A stretch of DNA of 64,000 bases, from assembly GCA_964577115.1 (NCBI GenBank), contig CAZNXJ010000022.1:1-64000 (forward strand). Direction: 5' to 3'. This DNA is from CAZNXJ01 sp964577115. Its GTDB lineage: Bacteria; Planctomycetota; Planctomycetia; Pirellulales; Pirellulaceae. This document shows positions 54,838 to 64,000 of this stretch, piece by piece. Each line of letters starts with the position of its first letter. Within the stretch, counting starts at the first letter, position 1. The translations under genes and the position numbers were made by a program. A model generated the notes under the pieces. The model made no database searches. It was not told where the DNA came from and saw only the letters and a list, made by a program, of their open reading frames with translations.

Positions 54838-55791
54838 CTACTTATTGGCTCCCCAAACGTCTCGGTAAACGCGGGACGGATCGAAACGGTCGGCGGAGGA
54901 AACATCATAGTAGAGCACCTGATAGTGCAGGCGAAGCGGCTCGTTCGGCCCGAGCGCCACGGTTTGCTTCGGCTCGCTCATCGCCCGCAGGAATGGGTTC
55001 AGCACCATGACGCCATAGTCGCGGCAGTGCGCCCAGCAGCGGCGAGGATTGTTCGGGCTGGGCATCACGAGCGCGCCGAGTCGGCGGTTATTGACCTCGC
55101 CGGAGTAGTCGAGCCAATCGGTGGATTTGCCCCACACGTCGTGTTCGTTCGTCCGCCCTTCGCTGTTGGTAATCGTACCACTCCCACCCGCTACGCGAAG
55201 GCCGCTCTGCATCCGCACGCCCAGCCCCATCTCCTCCTGCAATCCAAACGTCAGCGCTCCGTCCACGGGCCTCAGTTCAAATTGCACGTTCACCAGTAAC
55301 CCATCCGGCCGGATCACGAACTGATAACGCGAGTGTTCGCGTGCGATGACGTGCTGCGAGTTGCTGTCCAGCCAATCATTGTCGACCGTGAAGAAGGCGC
55401 GAGCGTTGTTACTCTGCGGTGCGTCCGAGAATCCTTTGTGCCGTACGGGAGCTTGTAAACGCCAGTAGTCGTGGCCGTTGACATCGCCGAAGCTGAGCCA
55501 CAATCCGGCGTGGATCCACGCGTGATCCTGGTCATCCTCGGCGGTCGGCGGAAACTCACGCGTGATTCGCTGGCCGCTCGGCGTAAACACATTGACCAGC
55601 GCAGGACGCGGCATTTCGGGATGGCGATACAGGTACGTGGCCACGGGCTGTTCACCCGCATAAAGGACCAGCTGCCCATCGCGCGGCGCGTCGAAGCGAA
55701 GATCGACCTCTTGGGCCGAGGCTGACGCAAGCCATGCGCAGAGCAGGACCGCGATGAAGCTGCTTCGCAGTGTCGCACCAACGTGGTTCAT
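54838..55791 (-). CDS. DUF6807 (PmoA-like) exported protein
   Basis: A 317-residue exported protein of the DUF6807 family, earlier often called PmoA family protein, which is common in planctomycetes and Bacteroidetes. A signal peptide (about 1-24, ending ASAQE) precedes a beta-sandwich domain. Typical segments are EMPRPALVNVFTPSGQ, DQDHAWIHAGLWLSFGDVNG, DYWRLQ and the late DYGVMVLNPFLR. Function not known. ATG 55791 is chosen because the longer reading lacks a signal peptide. It lies upstream of the histidine kinase. Confidence 0.85.
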   Translation of the reverse strand: MNHVGATLRSSFIAVLLCAWLASASAQEVDLRFDAPRDGQLVLYAGEQPVATYLYRHPEMPRPALVNVFTPSGQRITREFPPTAEDDQDHAWIHAGLWLSFGDVNGHDYWRLQAPVRHKGFSDAPQSNNARAFFTVDNDWLDSNSQHVIAREHSRYQFVIRPDGLLVNVQFELRPVDGALTFGLQEEMGLGVRMQSGLRVAGGSGTITNSEGRTNEHDVWGKSTDWLDYSGEVNNRRLGALVMPSPNNPRRCWAHCRDYGVMVLNPFLRAMSEPKQTVALGPNEPLRLHYQVLYYDVSSADRFDPSRVYRDVWGANK

Positions 55792-56014
55792 GATAAGGAC
55801 TCGCTGATGAGGCCGGTGACGGAACCGTTTGCGAACAACGTACGAGGAACGAGTCGCGTCGATGAATAGAGTCGCCACGGGGCTGTAGATCTATATGACG
55901 GCGCTACGGGAGTGTTCGGCCCCGGCGTGCGGAAAAATCTTCTTCTCGTATGCATACGCTTGTACTTCCGCGCCGCCCGTCGGTACGCTGTAGCCAACCC
56001 GGCGGAGGCATGGC

Positions 56015-57415
56015 ATGTTCACGCGGCGAAATCTTTTCCAGTACGGTAGCTCGATGCTCGCCGGGCTGACGCTGCCCGGATTCCTGCGCGCGTCCGCGGC
56101 GGCCGAGTCGTCCGCCACGACGGTGCCGTACGCGTCACGGCTGCGAGCCTGCATCATTGTGTTTTACTATGGCGGCCCGAGCCATCTCGACACGTACGAT
56201 ATGAAGCCGGAAGCACCGGCCGAAGTGCGTGGCGAGTTTCGGCCGCTTGCGACCAGTGTGCCGGGACTGCATGTGTGCGAGCACCTGCCGCATATGTCGA
56301 AGCTGATGCACAAGGTCGCGCTGATTCGCAGCCTGCATCACACAAACCGCTTGCACGATTCGGCGTCGACCGAAACGCTAACCGGCCGGCAGGCGCCGAC
56401 GGGCGACCGCGAAGAGTTTGCTCCCATCGAACAATTCTTCCCGAGCTACGGGGCGGCGCTAAGCTACGCATGGCGCGAACTTGATTTGGACGTTCCTTTC
56501 GCGTCGCTGCCGTACATCTTTCACAACGTCATCGACGTGCCGTGCCAGGGAGGCGGATTTCTCGGACGAGCCTACGACCCGCTGCGCATCGAGGTGGATC
56601 CGATGAGCGGTGAATACCGCGCGGGTGCATTCGAGCGACGTCCACAGCTCGGCCGCGACCGCATGCAAGCACGCCGCGAGCTACTTGCTACATTCGACTC
56701 GGGACCGTCCGGGCTCGGTTCCCCGCTCGCGACGCAGCAGATCCGCCGTTACTACGACAAGGCGCTGCGACTGATATCGTCGCCACGACTACACGCGGCA
56801 GTGAACCTGTCGCAAGAGAGCCAGGCGACTCGGGAACGCTATGGTGTTTATGAACCATGTCTTCAGGCAACCGGACCGAACGCAGCCGAAACCGCGTATG
56901 CCCGTCACATGCGCGGGCAGAATTTGCTGCTTGCGCGGCGCCTCCTCGAAGCTGGCGTACCATTTGTCAACGTGTATGACTTTCGGCAGCAAGGTGCGAA
57001 CTGGGATGCCCATCTGCATTGCTTTCAGCAGCACAAAGACATTCTGCTACCCCAGGCCGATCGGGCACTATCCGCGCTGATTGAGGATCTCGACGAGCGA
57101 GGATTGCTCGACACGACGCTCGTCGTGGCCCTCGGCGAATTCGGGCGTACTCCGCAGATCAACAGCAATGCCGGCCGCGATCACTGGCCTGATTGCTACT
57201 GTGCGGTGCTGGCTGGCGGCGGCGTCAAAGGCGGCTACGTCCACGGTGCGAGCGATGCGATTGGTGCCTATCCCGCCCTCGATCCTGTTACGCCCGCGGA
57301 CCTGGCCGCGACGATCTATTGGCGATTCGGTATCGACCCGGCAACGCTCATCTACGATCCGACCGGGCGGCCGTTCAAGTTGTCGGACGGGAAACCGATC
57401 ACCGAGCTGTTCTGA
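56015..57415 (+). CDS. DUF1501 protein, solo type
   Basis: A 466-residue DUF1501 protein. GGAGG lies seven bases before ATG 56015; an overlapping ATG at 56010 is in another frame. The Tat-like start is FTRRNLFQYGSSMLAGL. Landmarks are YYGGPSHLDTYDMKPEAP, LGEFGRTPQI and GRDHWPDCY; the end is KPITELF. It contains an insert around residues 125-145 (TLTGRQAPTGDREEF) not seen in the other copies. No PSD1 gene is near. It ends 43 bp from the end of truD (convergent). Confidence 0.91.
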   Translation: MFTRRNLFQYGSSMLAGLTLPGFLRASAAAESSATTVPYASRLRACIIVFYYGGPSHLDTYDMKPEAPAEVRGEFRPLATSVPGLHVCEHLPHMSKLMHKVALIRSLHHTNRLHDSASTETLTGRQAPTGDREEFAPIEQFFPSYGAALSYAWRELDLDVPFASLPYIFHNVIDVPCQGGGFLGRAYDPLRIEVDPMSGEYRAGAFERRPQLGRDRMQARRELLATFDSGPSGLGSPLATQQIRRYYDKALRLISSPRLHAAVNLSQESQATRERYGVYEPCLQATGPNAAETAYARHMRGQNLLLARRLLEAGVPFVNVYDFRQQGANWDAHLHCFQQHKDILLPQADRALSALIEDLDERGLLDTTLVVALGEFGRTPQINSNAGRDHWPDCYCAVLAGGGVKGGYVHGASDAIGAYPALDPVTPADLAATIYWRFGIDPATLIYDPTGRPFKLSDGKPITELF

Positions 57416-57458
57416 AACGGAGCAGTAAACGACGACCGCAGCCGTGCGAGTGGCTTGC

Positions 57459-58631
57459 TTAGGTGCGCCGCGTGTGCCCCAGTTCGATCGCCTTCACGAT
57501 CATTGTGGCGTACGCACCGCGCGGCAGCTCGAATTGAAGTTCGAGTTTCTGCCGTCCCCGGTAGAGTTCGTCGTTGTCCGTCGTGTGTGCGAGGTGCTCG
57601 GGAATCAGCACAGCATCCCGCCAACCTTTCGAAAAGAAACTGTCGCGCGGGTACTTGATGCGGATTTCGCGCAGTGTGAGCCCGCGCTTTGCGAGACTCT
57701 GCTCGACCAAAGCGCGCACTGGTCCTGGCTCGAGTTTGAGCCGAGCACTCGGTAGCGGCAATCGTGTCGCGCGGAGTTGCTGAGCCGCGCCGGACGAAAG
57801 GTCTCGATAGAAAGGCAGGTTGCCCATGCGAAACGTCCTGAGAGTCAGATTTTCGGGGCACACTTGTTCCAGCCAATCGGCCAGCATCCCGTTCCAGAGC
57901 GCGCTTTGAAAAGCGGCGACATAGATGCTGCGGAGGTCCACGCGGATGCGCGCGATAGCGCCGCGGAAATTCGTGGGATGATCACAGAGATACGTCACGA
58001 TGCTGCGGCGGTGGGACCGGCTGAGCAGTTGCTTGAGCTTGTGCCAATCTCCCCAGTGTTCGCGTAGCAGCCGTTTCTCTTCCCGCTCTTCCGCCTGATC
58101 CGATGGCGTGGGATCGGCTAGCGCGAGCCACACGGCACGCTCGTAGTCACCCAGGATCCAGGGCCGCGCGATGAACTCGCCCGATTCGCCCAGCGAACCA
58201 AATCGTTGGTCGTCGAAATAGTTGGGCACCCCCGCGTCGGGAAGCGATCGCAGTACTTTGACCGCCTGTTCGATGTGTTCTTTGCTGAGCGATCGCAACG
58301 TGATCTTGAAGCGATTCGCGCGGATGTCGCCCGCCGTGTATGCTCGGTCGGCCCGTCCCAGATACTCCAACTGAAAATGCGTGTGTTGGAGTCCCTTTGC
58401 CGGGCCATGCTGGATTGTCAGGTACTGGATCGTGTCGGCGTGGCGGTCCTTGAGCCCTCCGTAGCCGACCCGCCAACGCTCGATCCTCCACCGCCGCAAT
58501 ATCGCTTCGATGGCTTCCGGAGTCCCCAGGCCTTGCTTGTGCAGCCGGTAGAACGCGAAGACACCACGACCGAGCGGGAAATTGGTGAGTTCTTCGACTT
58601 GAAAATCTTCCGGCTGGCGTTTCAGTTTCAT
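57459..58631 (-). CDS. truD: tRNA pseudouridine(13) synthase TruD
   Basis: A 390-residue TruD, which makes pseudouridine at position 13 of tRNA(Glu) in bacteria. The catalytic Asp62 lies in YGGLKDRHAD, with the N-terminal KRQPEDFQVEE and the VPNYFDDQRFGS motif. The TRUD insertion domain lies in the middle, and the C-terminal SWTPS-type region (IKYPRDSFFSKGWRDAV) is present. ATG 58631 is preferred; a TTG two codons upstream is possible and neither has a clear ribosome site. Divergent from the ThuA gene. Confidence 0.95.
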   Translation of the reverse strand: MKLKRQPEDFQVEELTNFPLGRGVFAFYRLHKQGLGTPEAIEAILRRWRIERWRVGYGGLKDRHADTIQYLTIQHGPAKGLQHTHFQLEYLGRADRAYTAGDIRANRFKITLRSLSKEHIEQAVKVLRSLPDAGVPNYFDDQRFGSLGESGEFIARPWILGDYERAVWLALADPTPSDQAEEREEKRLLREHWGDWHKLKQLLSRSHRRSIVTYLCDHPTNFRGAIARIRVDLRSIYVAAFQSALWNGMLADWLEQVCPENLTLRTFRMGNLPFYRDLSSGAAQQLRATRLPLPSARLKLEPGPVRALVEQSLAKRGLTLREIRIKYPRDSFFSKGWRDAVLIPEHLAHTTDNDELYRGRQKLELQFELPRGAYATMIVKAIELGHTRRT

Positions 58632-58787
58632 GAGCAAGCGCCGTGGCAGTTGGCGAGCCGTCTGGGGGACGTCGGCAAGGATGGAGTGAAGGGTTAGCGC
58701 GGCGAGCGCGCCGAGCTACGATTGTTCGTGAATTTAATGGTCATACGCCGTCAGCCTTGCTCTGCACTAACATTGAGGGGATTTGCC

Positions 58788-59795
58788 GTGCTCGCGAAGC
58801 GACATCTAGCCGGGGCCTTGGGATGGTTCGGGATCCTCGTCACGTCACTCTCGGCCGCCGAGCCATGGGTGGTTTTCGAGGGAGAGAGCGGACCGGGCAA
58901 GGGCAAACACATTGTTCTCGTCAGCGGGGACGAGGAGTATCGCTCGGAAGAAGCATTGCCGCAATTGGCCAAAATTCTGGCTAAACACCACGGCTTCACT
59001 TGCACCGTTCTGTTCGCCATCGATCCGAAAACGGGCGAAATCAATCCCACGGTACGCAACAACATCCCCGGACTCGAAAAGCTCAAAACGGCGGATCTCC
59101 TGATTCTGTTCACGCGCTTCCGCAATCTTCCTGACGAGCAGATGGAGCATCTCGTCGCATACATTGAATCGGGACGGCCCATCGTCGCGCTACGTACAGC
59201 GACCCATGCGTTCGACATGCCAGAGGGCAAGTACGCGAAGTATTCGTGGCAAAGCACGGAATGGGAAGGTGGCTTCGGCCGCCAGGTACTCGGCGAAACT
59301 TGGATCAACCATCACGGGCACCATGGCAAGCAAAGCACGCGCGGTGTCATTGCCGAAGGCCAGGAAGAGCATCCCATCGTACGCGGCATCGAGCCCGGCA
59401 GTATCTGGGGCCCAACGGACGTGTACGGTGTTCGGCTGCCGTTGCCCGGCGACAGCCAGCCACTCGTGATGGGACAGGTCTTGGAAGGTATGCGGCCGGA
59501 TGACAAGCCGGTCCAAGGCAAGCAGAACGATCCGATGATGCCGATTGCCTGGACGAAGACGTACAAGACGCAGAGCGGCGCTACGGCTCGCGTATTCACC
59601 ACCACGATGGGGGCTTCGCAGGACCTGGCCAGCGAGGGTCTGCGGCGATTGCTGGTCAACGCGAGCTACTGGGCACTCGGTATGGAGGAGCAGATCCCCG
59701 CCAAGAGCGACGTGACCATTGTGGGCACGTACGAGCCCTCGCCGTTCGCGTTCGATGGGCATCGGCGTGGTGTGAAGCCGGCGGACCTGAAGTAG
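58788..59795 (+). CDS. ThuA-domain exported protein
   Basis: A 335-residue protein with a ThuA (trehalose-utilisation-like, flavodoxin/GATase-like) fold. GTG 58788 follows GAGGGGA at good spacing and gives a signal peptide (ending TSLSAAEPW). Typical pieces are IVLVSGDEEYRSEEALPQLA, DLLILFTRFRNLPDEQ, HLVAYIESGRPIVALRTATH, HHGHHG and the late ARVFTTTMGAS. Many planctomycete ThuA proteins occur near DUF1501 genes and glycan-handling genes. Catalytic role not known. Confidence 0.88.
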   Translation: MLAKRHLAGALGWFGILVTSLSAAEPWVVFEGESGPGKGKHIVLVSGDEEYRSEEALPQLAKILAKHHGFTCTVLFAIDPKTGEINPTVRNNIPGLEKLKTADLLILFTRFRNLPDEQMEHLVAYIESGRPIVALRTATHAFDMPEGKYAKYSWQSTEWEGGFGRQVLGETWINHHGHHGKQSTRGVIAEGQEEHPIVRGIEPGSIWGPTDVYGVRLPLPGDSQPLVMGQVLEGMRPDDKPVQGKQNDPMMPIAWTKTYKTQSGATARVFTTTMGASQDLASEGLRRLLVNASYWALGMEEQIPAKSDVTIVGTYEPSPFAFDGHRRGVKPADLK

Positions 59796-59893
59796 GCATT
59801 ACCTCGCCACGGGTGAGTATCGAGTTTGAAGTGGCGCCGTTAGGTTGCCGTGATGCACGCCGATGCGGTGGTGCTGCGTCACCTCGCGAGCGT

Positions 59894-62431
59894 TCATTTC
59901 GCACGGCCCTGCCCGCCCCGGCTGGGCGGGGCGGTGAGCGGATCTTCGGGCCACGCGTGTTTGGGGTACTTGCGACGCAGCTCTTGCCGCACGCGGGGAT
60001 ATGTGTTTTTCCAGAAGCTATCGAGATCGTCAGTCACCTGTACCGGACGGTGGCTCGGTGCGAGTAGATGGAGGAGCACGGGTACTCGGCCCCCCGCCAC
60101 GCGCGGCGTGCTGCGGAGACCAAAGATCTCCTGAATGCGAACGGCGAGCACCGGCGGGCGGCCTAGTTCGTACATCAGTGGAATTCGCCGTCCGCTGGGG
60201 ACAACGAGCCGCTCGGGAGCTTCGCGGGCAACGAGCTGTTGCTGGTCGTAGTCGAGAAATCCTTCCAGCGCGGCGATCCATGGCGCTTCACGCAGCTCGG
60301 CGAATGATCGTCGTCCGTGGCACAGGTGCGGCAGCACCTCGAGCAGTTGTTGGTCGCCAATCTCCGGCAGGCCGCGATCGGGCATCCAGCCCGCGAGACA
60401 GCGCACGCGCGTCATCCAGCGGGCCGCGTCGGAGTCGGCCGGTGGCCTTACACGGTCGAGTCGCTCGCGGGCCGCTTCCGCTAGGGCGCGGGCGACTTCT
60501 TCCTTACCAGGCAATGGCGCGGGGTGTTCGTCCAGTACCAGGTCTTCGAAGCGAACTCGGCGCCGCGCGATGACTCGCTCGGTTGCTTCATCGAATTCGA
60601 GTTCCACACGCGTCGAAACACGCTCGCGCGGAAGCCACTCGCGTTCGACGAGGGATGCCTTGCGCACAAGCGACTCTGAAGCGCCGCCATCCACATCGAC
60701 GCACACAATTAGCGGCGACTCAAGAACCGTGCTTGATGGCGCCAGGGCAATCCCGCGCCCGCCCACCATGCGTCCCTTGCGCGAACCCGGCTCGCGCCGC
60801 TTCGCCACACGATCCGGAAAGGCGACCACGAGTGCTCGGAGCAGTGCTTCGTCCGCATCTACAGTCGCGGTCGTCGAGTCACTTCTGCGTGAGCCTGTGA
60901 GACGTGCCAGCTGATCGCGCGTCCGCAGCACGGAGCCGGCCAGACCGGGATGTATGCGGCTCGCACGCCCCGCGCGGCGACGATCTTGTTCGTATTGCTC
61001 GAGGAGCTCCACTTCGTCGAGCACGTCCGATTGGCTGACGCGCGCGGGGGCCTGTCCACACCAGCCGTCGTCGCCGGTCTGGATCGGGCTACGTTCGGAA
61101 AGCAGCGCGGCGGCCAGAGCGACGCGGCGCGTCTGGCCGAGCCGCTGGCCTTCGAGTAACATGCGCGCGAGCCGGGGGTGAACGGGAAGCTGCGCCATTT
61201 TCTTCCCGAGTGCCGTAAGGTGGCCGTCGCGCAGGGCGCCAAGCCGTTCGAGTAATGCAAGCGCTTGCTCGACGGATGCCTCGCGCGGCCGCTCGAACCA
61301 CGGAAACGTTTCGTGATTCGGTTCGACCCAGCCTTTCAATTGAAGCAGCGCCGCGGCCAGGTCCACGCGGCGGATTTCGGGCTCGCTGTGAGCCGGGCGC
61401 TGGCCGTGGGACTGCTGGCTCCAGAGCCGGATACAAAGTCCTGGTTGCAAACGACCGGCACGCCCGGTTCGCTGGTCGGCCGAGGCCTGCGAGATAGGCA
61501 CGAGTTGGAGGCGGTCGAGGCCCAGTCGGGGATCGTATTGTTGCTGCCGGGCGAGTCCCGTGTCGATGACCGCGGTGATGCCTTCGACCGTCACGGACGT
61601 TTCCGCGACGTTTGTTGCCACCACGATGCGGCGCGACGAGCCCCCGCGCAGGGCTTCATCCTGCTTCTCAGGTGGCAGATCACCGTACAGCGGGACGCAG
61701 CGTAACCGGCCCGCGTAGCGCTGGCTTAGCACCTCGCAGGTTTGTCGGATCTCGCGCACGCCGGGTACGAAAACCAGAATGTCGCCTTCGGTGGCGCCGA
61801 CGACCTGCTCGGTCGCTCCCAGAATCGCGCTAGGCCACGGCTGCTGGGCAGATCGGGGCAGGTAGCGCACTTCGACCGGAAACAGCCGCCCTTCGCTGGT
61901 GACCGTGGGGCAGGGCTCCAAGTAGGAAGCAACGCGCTGAGCGTCCAACGTCGCCGACATGACCACGATCTTGAGCTGTGGTCTGACCGTCGTTTGCAGC
62001 AGGCGGAGCATGCCGAGGAGCAGGTCGCTTTCGAGCCTCCGTTCGTGGAATTCGTCCAGAATGACGATGTCGGTGTCGGTGAGAAACGGATCGGCGCCGA
62101 GCGATCGCAGCAGCACACCTTCCGTGACGACCAGCAGCCGTGTTTGGGGGCCGAAGCATCGATCGAAGCGCACATGGTAGCCGATTCCCGCGCCGAGCGG
62201 CTCACCCTGCTCCTCGGCCATGCGCCGAGCGGCCGCTCGGGCAGCCAGCCGCCGTGGTTCGAGCATTACAATCCGGCCGGCCGGAGCGAGTCCCGCGGCG
62301 AGCAGGGCCGGGCCGACACGCGTCGTCTTGCCGGCCCCGGTCGGCGCCTGGAGGACGACGTTGTCGTGTTGCCGTAGCGCGTCGAGCAGCGCGGGCAGCA
62401 CGGAATCGATCGGCAGTTCGGGGCGGATCAT
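59894..62431 (-). CDS. hrpB: ATP-dependent helicase HrpB
   Basis: An 845-residue DEAH-type RNA helicase of the HrpB family. Motif I is TGAGKTT at 31-37, motif II is LDEFHER (DEFH, as usual in HrpB), motif III is MSATLDA, and motif VI (QRTGRAGRLQPG) is present. The HrpB-specific C-terminal domain follows (DNVVLQAPTGAGKTT at the start and GLPEIGDQQLLEVLPHL, PVLLHLLAPSHRPVQVT late). ATG 62431 follows GGAG at nine bases; ATG 62446 is an alternative. Convergent with the ThuA gene and divergent from the TIGR02604-type gene. Its cellular role is not well established in general. Confidence 0.95.
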   Translation of the reverse strand: MIRPELPIDSVLPALLDALRQHDNVVLQAPTGAGKTTRVGPALLAAGLAPAGRIVMLEPRRLAARAAARRMAEEQGEPLGAGIGYHVRFDRCFGPQTRLLVVTEGVLLRSLGADPFLTDTDIVILDEFHERRLESDLLLGMLRLLQTTVRPQLKIVVMSATLDAQRVASYLEPCPTVTSEGRLFPVEVRYLPRSAQQPWPSAILGATEQVVGATEGDILVFVPGVREIRQTCEVLSQRYAGRLRCVPLYGDLPPEKQDEALRGGSSRRIVVATNVAETSVTVEGITAVIDTGLARQQQYDPRLGLDRLQLVPISQASADQRTGRAGRLQPGLCIRLWSQQSHGQRPAHSEPEIRRVDLAAALLQLKGWVEPNHETFPWFERPREASVEQALALLERLGALRDGHLTALGKKMAQLPVHPRLARMLLEGQRLGQTRRVALAAALLSERSPIQTGDDGWCGQAPARVSQSDVLDEVELLEQYEQDRRRAGRASRIHPGLAGSVLRTRDQLARLTGSRRSDSTTATVDADEALLRALVVAFPDRVAKRREPGSRKGRMVGGRGIALAPSSTVLESPLIVCVDVDGGASESLVRKASLVEREWLPRERVSTRVELEFDEATERVIARRRVRFEDLVLDEHPAPLPGKEEVARALAEAARERLDRVRPPADSDAARWMTRVRCLAGWMPDRGLPEIGDQQLLEVLPHLCHGRRSFAELREAPWIAALEGFLDYDQQQLVAREAPERLVVPSGRRIPLMYELGRPPVLAVRIQEIFGLRSTPRVAGGRVPVLLHLLAPSHRPVQVTDDLDSFWKNTYPRVRQELRRKYPKHAWPEDPLTAPPSRGGQGRAK

Positions 62432-62547
62432 GCCCGGATGCTCCATTCCGTTGACATAACGGGCGTTTATACTTGTTGGGTCCTTGGAAGAATCCACGAG
62501 CTTACACAACACCGCACTTTTCTTTTACCCGCAGGCGTTGGTGAATG

Positions 62548-64000
62548 ATGGGAATTATTACGAGCGAGCGAGCACTGAAAGCTAGCCGGGCGGCGTGCGT
62601 CGGGTTGGGCCTGATGGTTCTAATAGTTGCCGGCTGGATGGCCGCGGGGCCTGCGTCGTACGCGGCGGATCCCGACGTTCGAGAACCCTATAACACGCAG
62701 GACACGGAAGGTAATCCATTGACGGATGCCGAGCAGTCGCTGCGGTCGATTGCGCTACCCGAGGGATTCAACGCCACGCTGTTCGCGTCCGAACCGCAGG
62801 TGCAGCAGCCCATTGCGATCGCCTTTGATGCTCGGGGCCGCCTCTGGGTTGCAGAGAATTACACGTACGCCGAAGGCGCTTTGAACTTCGACACCTCGCT
62901 GTCGGATCGCATCGTGATCCTGGAAGACAGCGATGGGGACGGGCGAGCGGACAAGCGAACGGTCTTCTGGGATAGGGCCGAGAAGCTGACGAGCATCGAA
63001 ATTGGCCACGGAGGCGTATGGGCCCTGTGTGCTCCGAACCTGCTGTTCATTCCGGATGCCGACGGCGACGACCGGCCGGACGGCGAGCCCATCGTGATGC
63101 TCGACGGTTGGAACGCTCATGAGGTACGGCACAATATCGTCAATGGCCTGCGCTGGGGTCCGGACGGCTGGCTATACGGCCGGCACGGCATTCTCGCCAC
63201 ATCGCTGATTGGTCCGCCGGGTACCCCCGACTCACTGCGGACACCGATCAACTGCGGCGTATGGCGTTTCCATCCCACGCGTCACGTGTTCGAGGCCGTC
63301 GCACACGGAACGACGAACCCGTGGGGGGCCGACTGGGATGAATATGGCCAGATGTTCTTCATCAATACTGTCATCGGACACTTGTGGCATGTGCTGCCGG
63401 GAGCGCATTACGAGCGGATGTACGGCGAGCACCTCCGCGGTAACCTCTATCGCTTGATGACTCAGACTGCTGATCACGTGCACTGGGACACGCGGGAGAA
63501 ATGGAGCGACATTCGCGAAGGCGTCAGCAGTACGACGGACGCCGCGGGCGGCGGTCACGCACACAGCGGGCTGATGATTTACCAGGGAGACAACTGGCCC
63601 GAGGAGCTGCGCGGCAATGTGTTCACCATCAACTTGCACGGCCGGCGGCTCAATCGCGACATTCTTAAGCGTCACGGAGCTGCGTACACGGCGACGCATG
63701 CGCCGGACATGTTCCAGTTCGGTGATCCGTGGTTTCGCGGCATCGACTTACTCTACGGTCCTGATGGCAGTGTCTATGTCGCTGACTGGACGGATATCGG
63801 CGAATGCCACGAAAACGATGGCGTGCACCGTACGTCCGGACGCATCTTCCGGCTGGTGTGGGGCGAAGCGAAGCCCTTCCACGGAGATTTGAGCAAGCTG
63901 GAGTCGGCCGAGTTGGCCGAGCTACAGTTGCACTCCAACGACTGGTTTCCTCGCATGGCGCGGCGGCTGCTCGGAGAACGTGCAGCAGCGGGCAAGGACG
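62548..64000 (+). CDS. TIGR02604-type (PVC membrane-bound dehydrogenase-like) protein, 3' end cut by the window
   Basis: The first 484 codons of an exported protein (an ATG at 62545 is directly adjacent and in frame). A signal or anchor segment spans about 15-40. Then follows a propeller-like domain with SIALPEGFNATLFASEPQVQ, FDARGRLWVAENYTY, IVILEDSDGDGRADKRTVF, NGLRWGPDGWLYGRHG and LYGPDGSVYVADWTDIGECH. These are the hallmarks of TIGR02604, the N-terminal half of large planctomycete heme proteins, which usually continue into HEAT repeats and a CxxCH motif. No stop occurs before 64000, so the heme motif is not visible. Confidence 0.9.
   Translation, partial: MGIITSERALKASRAACVGLGLMVLIVAGWMAAGPASYAADPDVREPYNTQDTEGNPLTDAEQSLRSIALPEGFNATLFASEPQVQQPIAIAFDARGRLWVAENYTYAEGALNFDTSLSDRIVILEDSDGDGRADKRTVFWDRAEKLTSIEIGHGGVWALCAPNLLFIPDADGDDRPDGEPIVMLDGWNAHEVRHNIVNGLRWGPDGWLYGRHGILATSLIGPPGTPDSLRTPINCGVWRFHPTRHVFEAVAHGTTNPWGADWDEYGQMFFINTVIGHLWHVLPGAHYERMYGEHLRGNLYRLMTQTADHVHWDTREKWSDIREGVSSTTDAAGGGHAHSGLMIYQGDNWPEELRGNVFTINLHGRRLNRDILKRHGAAYTATHAPDMFQFGDPWFRGIDLLYGPDGSVYVADWTDIGECHENDGVHRTSGRIFRLVWGEAKPFHGDLSKLESAELAELQLHSNDWFPRMARRLLGERAAAGKD

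Overview
The window looks like chromosomal DNA of a planctomycete, probably of the Pirellulales type. It is GC-rich and densely coding. It carries families that are diagnostic of or greatly expanded in that phylum: five DUF1501 proteins, a PSD1/DUF1549/DUF1553 protein with a planctomycete cytochrome-c motif, a DUF1570 protein, a TIGR02604-type protein, ThuA, DUF6807, PQQ-type beta-propellers, and an ECF sigma factor next to a Ser/Thr kinase. No tRNA, rRNA, CRISPR array, insertion sequence or phage gene was seen. This is taxonomy by gene content only.

Layout. 0-10 kb: a 7-bp tandem repeat, a DUF1570 zinc-protease-like protein, a QueD-like enzyme, a membrane-anchored unknown, two translationally coupled beta-propeller proteins, a DUF971 protein, and an SF1 helicase whose N-terminus looks like a DbpA RNA-binding domain. 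10-19 kb: a small gene bracketed by two terminator-like hairpins, the PSD1 + DUF1501 pair, a 70-residue ORF, a solo DUF1501 gene and a squalene/phytoene synthase. 18.7-22.2 kb: cupin, DoxX and cytochrome bd oxidase (cydAB). 22.4-30.9 kb, all on the plus strand: a nucleoside hydrolase/beta-helix fusion, RidA, an S9 peptidase, an SGNH hydrolase/Dabb fusion, a mannonate-oxidoreductase-like SDR, a PfkB sugar kinase and a small unknown.

31-40.7 kb: a two-gene operon of a cupin and a Gly/Asp-rich protein, then isocitrate dehydrogenase, an M19 dipeptidase, an M24 peptidase, and 2-oxoglutarate dehydrogenase E1 and E2 (no E3 here). The dehydrogenases give consecutive TCA steps from isocitrate to succinyl-CoA. 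40.8-44 kb: two tandem solo DUF1501 genes. 44.3-46.1 kb: a CPA-type antiporter with a TrkA-N domain.

46.2-54.8 kb is the main signalling region. It holds an ECF sigma factor, a membrane Ser/Thr kinase with an N-terminal zinc-finger (anti-sigma-like) motif, and a membrane-anchored coiled-coil protein overlapping the kinase by ATGA. Divergent from this is an HtrA protease, and convergent to HtrA is an NtrB/NtrC-like two-component pair. I infer an envelope-stress locus. 54.8-64 kb: a DUF6807 protein, a fifth DUF1501, TruD, ThuA, the HrpB helicase, and a TIGR02604-type protein cut by the window end.

Most long ORFs antisense to these genes are GC-driven shadows and were left out. Starts were moved downstream in many genes where a Shine-Dalgarno sequence, signal peptide or ATGA overlap pointed to an internal start.
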